A stretch of DNA of 23,931 nucleotides from Sutterella sp. GTDB lineage: Bacteria > Pseudomonadota > Gammaproteobacteria > Burkholderiales > Burkholderiaceae_F. Positions 1 through 6,852 of the stretch are shown one piece after another. A program made the position numbers and the translations under genes. The stretch's first letter is position 1, and each line of letters opens with the position of its first letter. The stretch spans positions 1-23,931 of the forward strand of contig JAHHRF010000027.1 in the NCBI GenBank assembly GCA_020025955.1. The letters run 5' to 3'. The notes under the pieces were generated by a model. That model saw nothing but the letters and a program-made list of their open reading frames with translations, was not told the DNA's origin and did not search any database.

Positions 1-1440
1 GTGAAGTTGTCCACCTCGATTGAGACGGAACTCTACACGAGCCTTCGTGAGCGTAGCGAAGAAGAGGCGATTAATGTCTTTGGCTCCAACTTGCGCGATT
101 TGTTGTTGGCGAGCCCCGCTGGTCAAAAGGTCGTCATGGGCTTGGACCCCGGGATTCGTACGGGTTGCAAAGTCGCGGTGATTGACCAGACGGGCGCCTT
201 AAAAGATAAAAGCATTGCCTTTATCGTGGGCTCCCAAGCGCAGAGCGCGCGAGCCGAAGCGGACTTAGTGAACTTAATCCGTAAGCACGGCGTTGAACTC
301 ATTGCCATTGGCAACGGGACGGCTAGCCGCGAGACGGATGCGTTTGTGATTAAACTCTTGCGCGACAACGGCTTAAACGGGGTTCGTAAGATGGTGGTGA
401 GTGAAGCGGGTGCCTCTGTTTACTCCGCTAGCGAACTCGCCGCGCGCGAATTCCCCGATTTGGACGTGAGCTATCGTGGGGCCGTTTCCATCGCGCGTCG
501 TCTGCAAGACCCCTTGGCCGAACTCGTCAAGATTGACCCCAAGGCGATTGGCGTGGGTCAGTACCAGCATGACGTCGATCAGCGTCACTTGGCGCAGAAA
601 CTCCAAACCGTGGTCGAAGACTGCGTTAACGCCGTTGGGGTAGATGTGAACACCGCGAGCGAATCGCTTCTGGCTTACGTGGCAGGGCTCTCGCCCGCAC
701 GCGCTCGTGCGCTCGTGGAATTCCGCAACCAGCATGGGCTCTTTGCCTCCCGCAAAGCCTTGATGGCGGTCCCGGGGATTGGTCGCAAGACCTTTGAGCA
801 GGCCGTTGGGTTCTTGCGCATCACCGGGGGCGAAAACCCCTTGGACGCTTCGGGCGTGCACCCGGAAGCCTATAGCGTGGTGGAACACATCCTGGAAAAG
901 ACCGGGATGGATGTTAAGAGCCTGATTGGGAACGTAAGCCTCTTGAAGACCCTTCGTCCGAGCGACTTTGCCAACGACACCTTCGGGGTGCCGACCGTGA
1001 AAGACATCTTGAGCGAATTGGAAAAGCCGGGTCGCGATCCGCGTCCGGAATTTAAGACCGCCACCTTTGCGGAAGGCGTCAACGACGTGGAAGACTTGCG
1101 CCCTGGGATGATTCTCGAAGGGGTAGTGAGTAACGTCGCCGCCTTTGGGGCCTTTGTGGACATTGGCGTGCATCAAGATGGCTTGGTGCATATTTCGGAA
1201 CTCTCCAACACCTTTGTGAGCGACCCGAAAACCATCGTGAAAGTGGGCGACATCGTGAAGGTACGCGTCTTGGACGTGGACGTTCGTCGCCGTCGTATTT
1301 CGCTTTCTCGAAACCTGCAAGCCAAAACGGAAGGCGACCGCCCCGCACGTCGCAGTAACGACGGGCAGCGCACTCGCACGCGTGAGGCGCAACCCACGGG
1401 CGCGATGGCTAATGCCTTTGCGAACTTAAAGCGTCGCTAA
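1..1440 (+). CDS. tex: Tex, RNA-binding transcription accessory protein (3' part; 5' end outside window)
   Basis: Tex is a conserved cytoplasmic nucleic-acid-binding protein related to the core of eukaryotic Spt6. The 479 residues here match the C-terminal two thirds of a family usually near 770 residues. In order they show a YqgF/RNase-H-like domain beginning at VMGLDPGIRTGCKVAVID (about residues 45-62), a tandem helix-hairpin-helix region (about 215-275, with VPGIGRKTFEQAVGFLRI), and an S1 RNA-binding domain (about 363-440, with GMILEGVVSNVAAFGAFVDI and DGLVHISEL). A basic, low-complexity tail follows. The GTG at position 1 is almost certainly an internal valine, because the family sequence continues upstream without a break. 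A terminator-like hairpin follows at 1561-1597, so it is probably not co-transcribed with prfC. Confidence 0.95.
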   Translation: MKLSTSIETELYTSLRERSEEEAINVFGSNLRDLLLASPAGQKVVMGLDPGIRTGCKVAVIDQTGALKDKSIAFIVGSQAQSARAEADLVNLIRKHGVELIAIGNGTASRETDAFVIKLLRDNGLNGVRKMVVSEAGASVYSASELAAREFPDLDVSYRGAVSIARRLQDPLAELVKIDPKAIGVGQYQHDVDQRHLAQKLQTVVEDCVNAVGVDVNTASESLLAYVAGLSPARARALVEFRNQHGLFASRKALMAVPGIGRKTFEQAVGFLRITGGENPLDASGVHPEAYSVVEHILEKTGMDVKSLIGNVSLLKTLRPSDFANDTFGVPTVKDILSELEKPGRDPRPEFKTATFAEGVNDVEDLRPGMILEGVVSNVAAFGAFVDIGVHQDGLVHISELSNTFVSDPKTIVKVGDIVKVRVLDVDVRRRRISLSRNLQAKTEGDRPARRSNDGQRTRTREAQPTGAMANAFANLKRR

Positions 1441-1560
1441 GCGACAAAGGGCGCACGAATTTTCTGCCTTGCTCGGTTGTTGTGACGGGAGTGAAGTGCG
1501 AAAATAGCGCCCTGTTCGCAAAAAACGAAACCTTGACGGGATGCTTTCCCGTCTTCAATG

Positions 1561-1597
1561 AAAGCGCGGCACTCAGGAACGGGCCGCGTTTTCTTTT
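1561..1597 (+). terminator. Rho-independent terminator after tex
   Basis: A GC-rich stem (AAAGCGCGGC pairing with GCCGCGTTTT, including one G-T pair) closes a 12-base loop and runs into TTTTCTTTT. A second hairpin without a T-run lies just upstream (1535-1541 with 1547-1553, GACGGGA/TCCCGTC) and may add to it. The position fits the end of the tex transcript. Confidence 0.7.
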
Positions 1598-1598
1598 C

Positions 1599-1620
1599 CG
1601 ATGTTGGCTTCTCAACATCG
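1599..1620 (+). other. Perfect 8-bp hairpin in the prfC leader
   Basis: CGATGTTG and CAACATCG form a perfect 8-bp stem with the six-base loop GCTTCT, ending 24 bases before the prfC ATG. No T-run follows, so it is not a classical terminator. No clear Shine-Dalgarno sequence lies between this hairpin and the start codon. Its role is unknown; a translational or mRNA-stability element is possible. Confidence 0.35.
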
Positions 1621-1644
1621 ATCCCACCCTATTGATTGTTGTAC

Positions 1645-3246
1645 ATGTCTACTCAAGAATTTCTTGCTGAAATTAATAAGCGACGTACCTTCGCTATTAT
1701 TTCCCACCCTGACGCGGGTAAAACGACCTTAACGGAAAAATTGCTCCTTTTCGGGGGCGCTATTCAGATGGCAGGGGCCGTGCGTGGCCGTAAGGCTAAC
1801 CGTCATGCCACCTCGGACTGGATGGAAGTGGAAAAGCAACGCGGGATCTCGGTGACGAGTTCCGTGATGCAGTTTGAGTACGACGACCACATCATTAACC
1901 TGTTGGACACGCCGGGCCATGAGGACTTCTCGGAAGACACCTACCGCGTGTTGACGGCCGTGGACGCGGCCGTGATGGTGATTGACGCCGCGAAAGGGGT
2001 GGAAGCTCAGACGATCAAACTCTTAGAAGTTTGCCGTATGCGCAATACCCCGATCATTACCTTTATCAATAAGCTCGACCGTGAAGTGAAGGACCCCTTG
2101 GAATTGATGGGGGAAATCGAAGACGTGTTGAAGCTCCAATGTGTGCCCATTACCTGGCCCATTGGTATGGGTAAAACCTTCCGCGGGGTCTTCTCCTTGA
2201 AGGACGACAAGTTGGTTCGCTATCAGGCGGGTCAAGATCGTTTAACGGAAGAAGAGCTCGAAACGATTTCGGGGTTAAATAACCCGGAATTGGATGCGCT
2301 CTATCCCATGGAAATGCCCTACGTGCGCGATTCCGTGGAATTGATCCAGGGGGCCACCGAGCCCTTTAGCTTGGAGAAATTCTTAGCCGGTCAGCAAAGT
2401 CCCGTTTTCTTTGGCTCTGGGGTGAATAACTTCGGGGTGCAAGACGTGTTGGACGCGTTGGTGGCGTGGGCGCCGGCGCCGCAGCCGCGTGCCACCTACA
2501 CCCGTGAAGTGGATCCGTCTGAAAAGCCGTTCTCGGGCTTTGTCTTTAAGATTCAGGCCAATATGGACCCGCGCCATCGCGACCGTATCGCCTTCTTCCG
2601 TGTGTGCTCGGGTCGCTATCAGCCTGGCATGAAGGTTTTCCACACCCGTGAAGGGCGTGACATGAAGATGGGCAATGCCTTGACCTTTATGGCGCAAGAC
2701 CGTGTGTTGATGACGGATGCCGTCGCCGGCGACATCATCGGGATCTATAACCACGGGCAACTTCACATTGGGGACACCTTAACGGAAGGCGAAAAGATGG
2801 GCTTTACGGGGATTCCGAACTTTGCCCCGGAAATGTTCCGTTCCGCTCGCCCGAAGGATCCGTTCAAGGCCAAGCAGCTCCAGAAGGGCTTGCAAGAGCT
2901 CGGTGAAGAAGGCGCGATTCAGGTCTTCACGGGGGAATTCGGCAACATCATGCTCGGGGCGGTGGGCTTCTTGCAGTTTGAAATTGTTGCCCAGCGTTTG
3001 GCCACGGAATACAAGGTCGATGCCATCTATGAGTCGACCGACGTGTCCACGGCACGCTGGTTAAGCTTCCCTGATGAGCAAACCAAGAAAGACTTCGAAC
3101 GTGAGCAGGGTCCCCGTATGGCCACCGACGTGAACGGGAACTTGGTCTACTTGGCCACCTCCATCTACAACTTAGAAACCACCATGAAGCATTGGCCGAC
3201 GGTGACCTTCTTTGCAACGCGCGAAATGCACCAGCAAATCGACTAA
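1645..3246 (+). CDS. prfC: Peptide chain release factor 3
   Basis: RF3 is a GTPase that recycles RF1 and RF2 from the ribosome after peptide release. The 533-residue product has the usual length (E. coli about 529). It shows the translational GTPase signatures SHPDAGKTTLTEK (G1, about residues 20-32), DTPGHEDF (G3) and NKLDRE (G4), followed by a domain 2 with RDRIAFFRVCSGRY and the RF3 C-terminal domain ending in a FFATREMHQ-like segment. I chose the ATG at 1645 because MSTQEFLAEINKRRTFAII aligns with the E. coli N-terminus. The in-frame TTG at 1636 would add only three residues. The ribosome-binding site is weak. The gene ends at a bidirectional terminator shared with hydE. Confidence 0.97.
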   Translation: MSTQEFLAEINKRRTFAIISHPDAGKTTLTEKLLLFGGAIQMAGAVRGRKANRHATSDWMEVEKQRGISVTSSVMQFEYDDHIINLLDTPGHEDFSEDTYRVLTAVDAAVMVIDAAKGVEAQTIKLLEVCRMRNTPIITFINKLDREVKDPLELMGEIEDVLKLQCVPITWPIGMGKTFRGVFSLKDDKLVRYQAGQDRLTEEELETISGLNNPELDALYPMEMPYVRDSVELIQGATEPFSLEKFLAGQQSPVFFGSGVNNFGVQDVLDALVAWAPAPQPRATYTREVDPSEKPFSGFVFKIQANMDPRHRDRIAFFRVCSGRYQPGMKVFHTREGRDMKMGNALTFMAQDRVLMTDAVAGDIIGIYNHGQLHIGDTLTEGEKMGFTGIPNFAPEMFRSARPKDPFKAKQLQKGLQELGEEGAIQVFTGEFGNIMLGAVGFLQFEIVAQRLATEYKVDAIYESTDVSTARWLSFPDEQTKKDFEREQGPRMATDVNGNLVYLATSIYNLETTMKHWPTVTFFATREMHQQID

Positions 3247-3264
3247 GCAGATGTAGACCCCATG

Positions 3265-3307
3265 AAAAAAGCCGACCCTCGGATTCGAATCGAGGATCGG
3301 CTTTTTT
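3265..3307. terminator. Bidirectional terminator between convergent prfC and hydE
   Basis: An 11-bp arm (AAAAAAGCCGA at 3265-3275 with TCGGCTTTTTT at 3297-3307) continues inward through CCTCG/CGAGG with one mismatch and one bulge, then GATTCGAATC at the tip. A-runs and T-runs flank both sides, so it should stop transcripts from both genes. It shares a 16-base core, CGACCCTCGGATTCGA, with the terminator at 16390-16433. Confidence 0.9.
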
Positions 3308-3318
3308 GTCTCCAGCAA

Positions 3319-4431
3319 TTAGCCTTGGCGCGCACACCAGCGTTTGGCGGAGCCCAAGGTAAAGAGCCCCAGCTGGCGCCCAGGGATCGCGTTAATCGCC
3401 GCTTCAATGGCGCGGTTCGCTTCCGAGCCCACCTCAGTCCCCGACTTATTGTCATAGAGCTGATAGCTCGTGCGGGTGAGTTGCGGGGTGATGTTGGGCA
3501 TCACGACGTTGCAGCCGTAGGTGATGCCTTTTAAGCGCCCGCCGGGCTCCAGGGTTTCCAAGGCGGTAGCGGCCGCAATGTTGGCCCCTGTGAGCACCAA
3601 GCGCGTCACGGCAATCATGTTGAGGGTGCGCTGCAAAAGCGGATCGTGCGCCATCATGCCTTCTTCCACCATGTCGCCCCCGTGGCTCGTGATGTAGGGG
3701 CCCATCCCAATCATGTCCGCATCAATTGTTTCAAACGTGCGTAAGTCGTGGACCAAATCGTCTAAGGTCTGGTTCGGTAACCCAATCATCACGCCCGTGC
3801 CCACTTGGTAGCCGGCACGACGCAAGTCTTGGAGGGCGCGGTAGCGGTGTTCTAAGACTTTTTCGTATTTCCCGGGCGTGGAATGTAAGGCATTAAAAAG
3901 CGTGGGGTTACTGGACTCAATGCGCAGCAAATAGCGAAGCCCCTCGGGGTTGCCGGCGGCCGCGGCCCAGCGCTCGTAAACCTCTAACGTCTGTTCTCCT
4001 AAGGACAACGTAATCCCGAGCCCATGCGGGTGGGCCTCGTCTTGCGTGGCGGCATGAATTGCTTTCAAGACGTCTTCAATAAAGCGCACCCATTTCTCGT
4101 CACGGCGCTCCCCTGCCTGAATGGCAATGGAGCCGTAGCCTAAGCGGTGGGCTTCTAAGGCGCAGGCCAGGATCTGGTCTTGGCTCAACGTATAGCGCTC
4201 CACCTCGTGGTTACTCTTTCGAATCCCACAGTAGCGGCAGTTGGCGGTGCAAAGGTTGCTGATTTCAATGAGACCGCGCAGGTAAACGTTGGGCCCCATC
4301 GTCTCCGTCGTCACGGAAAAAGCGCGAGCGCGAAGCGCTTCGACGTCTTCGGGCTTGGTGAGCGACAACAGGTAACGGCGTTCTTCGTCTGTCCATTGGG
4401 TTTGCGCTAAGAGCGTAGAGAGCGTGCTCAT
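3319..4431 (-). CDS. hydE: HydE, radical SAM maturase of [FeFe] hydrogenase
   Basis: HydE is one of three maturases that build the 2Fe subcluster of the H-cluster, working with HydF and HydG. The 370-residue product has a radical SAM CX3CX2C site (C61, C65, C68 in ISNLCTANCRYCGIR). It also has IQAGE, a TLSLGEQ segment, YLLRIESSNP, GTGVMIGLPNQTLDDLVHDL and GMGPYI. The C-terminal part has NVVMPNITPQ and YQLYDNKSG, all typical of HydE rather than BioB, ThiH or HydG. Its ATG overlaps the hydF stop by four bases (ATGA), so translation is probably coupled. It is the last gene of the hydrogenase cluster and converges on prfC. HydE alone cannot make a complete active site, so HydG must be encoded elsewhere. 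Confidence 0.93.
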   Translation of the reverse strand: MSTLSTLLAQTQWTDEERRYLLSLTKPEDVEALRARAFSVTTETMGPNVYLRGLIEISNLCTANCRYCGIRKSNHEVERYTLSQDQILACALEAHRLGYGSIAIQAGERRDEKWVRFIEDVLKAIHAATQDEAHPHGLGITLSLGEQTLEVYERWAAAAGNPEGLRYLLRIESSNPTLFNALHSTPGKYEKVLEHRYRALQDLRRAGYQVGTGVMIGLPNQTLDDLVHDLRTFETIDADMIGMGPYITSHGGDMVEEGMMAHDPLLQRTLNMIAVTRLVLTGANIAAATALETLEPGGRLKGITYGCNVVMPNITPQLTRTSYQLYDNKSGTEVGSEANRAIEAAINAIPGRQLGLFTLGSAKRWCARQG

Positions 4432-5678
4432 CGTTGGGGGGTCTCCTCACGGGTTAAGGCCTGGCGGTAGGCCGCAAGCGCCTCGGGGTGACAAGAGAGT
4501 ACACGCTCTAAAACACCTTGTAAGTAACTAATGGTGAGCCCGTAATTGGTCATGGGGACGTGCTGTTCCAGCGCCGTTAAAAGGCGCGCCATCATGTGGC
4601 GGCGCGTCACCACGCACCCCCCACACTGAATGATGACCTTGTACGGGGTTAAATCCTCTGGGAAGTCTTTCCCTACGGCGATGTCGATCTGCAGTTCTGG
4701 GCTAATTGTTTCTTTTAACCAGCGCGGAATCTTGACGCGACCAATGTCGTCCTTTTGCGGGTGGTGTGAGCACGTTTCCGCAATGAGGACGCGGTCTCCC
4801 GCCTTCAAGCGAGCAAGCGCTGCCGTCCCCTCGGCTAAGGCTAAGAGGTCGGCTTTGCTATAGGCCATTTGCGTGGAGAAGGTGGTGAGCGGAATGCTCT
4901 CGGGGGAATCCTTCGCGACGGACTTAATCACTTGCGAGTCCGCCACAATGAGTTTGGGCGGGTGGGTGAGCTCTGAGAGCGCCGCTTTGACACGGTTTTC
5001 TTGCACGACGGTGCAAAGCGCCCCCGCATCCAAAAGCTCTCGAATGGCTTGCACTTGCGGGAGGATTAAACGCCCTTTGGGCGCCCCCGTATCAATGGGG
5101 GTGACTAAGAGGACGTGATCCCCTGCTTCGACCAAATCCCCCACTAAGGGACGATCGGGCTCTAAATGAGAAGAGAGCGCCGAGACAATGGCTTCACGCA
5201 CTTCGTTGATTTGAAGCCCCGTTTTGGCGGACGCCATCACAACGGGAATCCCTAAGGCCGCCACAGCGGCAGCCTGAGCCTCCGTGAGCGTTTCACGGTC
5301 GATTTGATTGACCACCAGGATGGCGGGCACCTTGAAGGGCTCAAGGCGCGCTAAGAGGGCTTTTTCGGTTTCCCCAAAGGTGGAGGGCGTAGTCACCAAG
5401 ACCGCCAAGTCCATCCAGCTTAAGGTCGCTAACGAACGGCGTACGCGGGCTTGCCCCAAGGCGTCAACGTCGTCCACGCCAGCGGTGTCAATGAAGACCA
5501 CGGGACCCAAAGGCGCCAATTCCGCCGCTTTTTCAACGGGGTCGGTCGTGGTGCCCGGGACATCACTCACGATGGAGATTTCTTGGCCCGTTAAGGCGTT
5601 AATGAGGGAGCTTTTCCCTGCATTACGATTGCCAAAAAAGCCGATATGCAGACGCAACCCTTTGGGCGTACCGATCAT
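4428..5678 (-). CDS. hydF: HydF, GTPase scaffold for [FeFe] hydrogenase maturation
   Basis: HydF assembles or carries the 2Fe subcluster and passes it to apo-HydA in the cytoplasm. The 416-residue product starts with a small GTPase domain: GNRNAGKS (16-23, P-loop), GTTTDP (42-47), DTAG (64-67) and NQID (124-127). A dimerisation region follows. The C-terminal cluster domain has its three expected cysteines, C303 in ETCSHHPQ and C352/C355 in QCGGCVVTRR. A good ribosome-binding site (AAGGAATCTGGTT) precedes the ATG. It is separated from the upstream cytochrome b gene by 101 bp containing a strong hairpin, and it overlaps hydE by four bases. Family assignment is firm. Confidence 0.94.
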   Translation of the reverse strand: MIGTPKGLRLHIGFFGNRNAGKSSLINALTGQEISIVSDVPGTTTDPVEKAAELAPLGPVVFIDTAGVDDVDALGQARVRRSLATLSWMDLAVLVTTPSTFGETEKALLARLEPFKVPAILVVNQIDRETLTEAQAAAVAALGIPVVMASAKTGLQINEVREAIVSALSSHLEPDRPLVGDLVEAGDHVLLVTPIDTGAPKGRLILPQVQAIRELLDAGALCTVVQENRVKAALSELTHPPKLIVADSQVIKSVAKDSPESIPLTTFSTQMAYSKADLLALAEGTAALARLKAGDRVLIAETCSHHPQKDDIGRVKIPRWLKETISPELQIDIAVGKDFPEDLTPYKVIIQCGGCVVTRRHMMARLLTALEQHVPMTNYGLTISYLQGVLERVLSCHPEALAAYRQALTREETPQR

Positions 5679-5724
5679 AACCAGATTCCTTCTCTGTGTT
5701 GGGGAGTCGTGCGTTAACGAGAAA

Positions 5725-5754
5725 AGAGCCGAATAAGTGAACTTATTCGGCTCT
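5725..5754 (-). terminator. Strong hairpin between cytochrome b and hydF (attenuator or weak terminator)
   Basis: AGAGCCGAATAAG and CTTATTCGGCTCT form a perfect 13-bp stem around a TGAA (TTCA on the minus strand) tetraloop. On the minus strand the stem runs into only about three T residues followed by C, so termination may be partial. This would set the level of hydF-hydE transcript relative to hydA-hydB-cytochrome b. An mRNA-processing or stabilising role is equally possible. Confidence 0.55.
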
Positions 5755-5779
5755 CATAGTTTAAAGCACTACGACGGGA

Positions 5780-6472
5780 TTACTGCTCTTTGTTCGTGGC
5801 GATAACGTCACGTTCGAGCCAAACCGGCGAGTGGTGGGCAGCGGATTCAACCGAGATGGTACCCGGACCGAAGCGCCAAATGCCCTTGAAGTGTTCCATG
5901 GAGAGGAGCGCCAACGGGATGTGAGCGCCAACCACCATCAAGGTGCAGATGATGGAACCCCAAACGTGGAAGTAGAACGTGCACAAGAACACGAACTTGC
6001 CCAACAAGGGAGCGCCCAACCAGAGTAACCAACCCGTGATGGCCAAGGCAAAGATCATGCCCATGAAGATGAGGTAGCTCATCTTCTGACCAGCGTTGTA
6101 GCGACCCTGCGGGGTGACTTCAACCGGACCCAAGGGGATCTTGAAGAAGCGACGGGGATAGCCACCGAAGTTGCGGAACCAAAGGATGGTGTTCTTGTCC
6201 CACTCTAAGCAGGCCTTGAGGATGAGCGCGAAACGATCCGGGCTCAAGAGCATGAAGGCCAAGAGGTTGAACGTGAAGACGGCACCGATCACCAAGTGAG
6301 CGAGCATAGCCGCTTCAGCGTTGGCCTCCGAGACGTCAAAGAAGTAAACGTAAACGCCCGTGAAGAACAAGGCAAACCACGTCAACGCGTTAACGCCGTG
6401 GAAAATCTTGTCCGGTGCATGGAAGCGCAAGATGCGAGCGTTGGGGTCGAGATGCGTGTGCACATTACTCAT
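5780..6472 (-). CDS. Cytochrome b subunit of the hydrogenase (FdnI/formate dehydrogenase gamma type)
   Basis: The 230-residue membrane protein has four hydrophobic segments, about residues 26-46, 57-77, 131-152 and 161-190. It carries histidines where dihaem b cytochromes of the formate dehydrogenase gamma family place haem ligands: H25, H59, H169 and H184. The family motif GRYNAGQK (123-130) is present. By analogy it anchors the periplasmic hydrogenase and moves electrons to or from the quinone pool. Its start overlaps the end of the small-subunit gene by eight bases, and a strong ribosome-binding site (GGAGG) sits just upstream. That places it in one complex with HydA and HydB rather than with a formate dehydrogenase; no molybdopterin formate dehydrogenase gene is nearby. 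In Shewanella oneidensis a similar gene beside hydAB is called fdhC. Confidence 0.9.
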   Translation of the reverse strand: MSNVHTHLDPNARILRFHAPDKIFHGVNALTWFALFFTGVYVYFFDVSEANAEAAMLAHLVIGAVFTFNLLAFMLLSPDRFALILKACLEWDKNTILWFRNFGGYPRRFFKIPLGPVEVTPQGRYNAGQKMSYLIFMGMIFALAITGWLLWLGAPLLGKFVFLCTFYFHVWGSIICTLMVVGAHIPLALLSMEHFKGIWRFGPGTISVESAAHHSPVWLERDVIATNKEQ

Positions 6473-6830
6473 GATGATCCTCCGACTGGGTGCTGACAGC
6501 GAGCAAGGTACGCGGATAGTAATGCGTATGCAAGAGCTCTTCCATCTCTTCGTCCACCGGCTTGGTGCCGAGGTCCTGGTAGACCTGCATCACCGTGGGA
6601 TTCTGGTGAGAGCAAGCCAAACCTAACTTCTGGCAGATCAAGTCATCCGTGTAAAGGCCCGTCTGACGTGCCTTGATGATTTCGCCACGACGAGCGATCA
6701 AATCACCAATGGCGTAGCCACAAACGGCCATGGCAGCGACGCATAAACCCGTCACTTTCAAGAAGCCACGACGACCAAGAATGAGGGCGGCGGGGCGTTC
6801 CGTATATTCAAAATTCTGAGAAAGCAGCAT
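6465..6830 (-). CDS. hydB: [FeFe] hydrogenase small subunit with Tat signal
   Basis: This 121-residue protein matches the iron-hydrogenase small-subunit family (HydB of Desulfovibrio). It has a twin-arginine signal, GRRGFLK (residues 19-25), then a hydrophobic stretch, VTGLCVAAMAVCGYAIG. The mature part carries the family core IIKARQTGLYTDD and GLACSHQNPTV. In Desulfovibrio the small subunit wraps around HydA. HydA here has no signal of its own, so HydB probably carries it through the Tat pore as a folded pair. The gene begins 22 bp after the hydA stop, with ribosome-binding site AAAGGAAT, and overlaps the cytochrome b start by eight bases. About 18 residues precede the RR, long for a Tat n-region but seen in this family. 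Confidence 0.9.
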   Translation of the reverse strand: MLLSQNFEYTERPAALILGRRGFLKVTGLCVAAMAVCGYAIGDLIARRGEIIKARQTGLYTDDLICQKLGLACSHQNPTVMQVYQDLGTKPVDEEMEELLHTHYYPRTLLAVSTQSEDHHE

Positions 6831-6852
6831 GTTTTATTCCTTTGCTAACGGA

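Noticed and set aside
373..1392. 339-residue open frame antisense to tex
   Set aside because: It lies entirely opposite the conserved Tex domains, has no recognisable motif, and its length follows from codon bias in the real gene.
1482..1670. Small plus-strand frame (62 residues) between tex and prfC
   Set aside because: It runs through two hairpins and into prfC, with no ribosome-binding site or similarity.
3319..4431. Biotin synthase (BioB) or HydG as the identity of the radical SAM gene
   Set aside because: The ISNLC-X3-C-X2-C context, TLSLGEQ and the YQLYDNK C-terminal segment fit HydE, and it lacks the extra C-terminal cysteine motif of HydG.
5780..6472. A formate dehydrogenase operon implied by the FdnI-type cytochrome b
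   Set aside because: No molybdopterin or beta iron-sulfur subunit lies nearby, and the gene overlaps the hydrogenase small-subunit gene.
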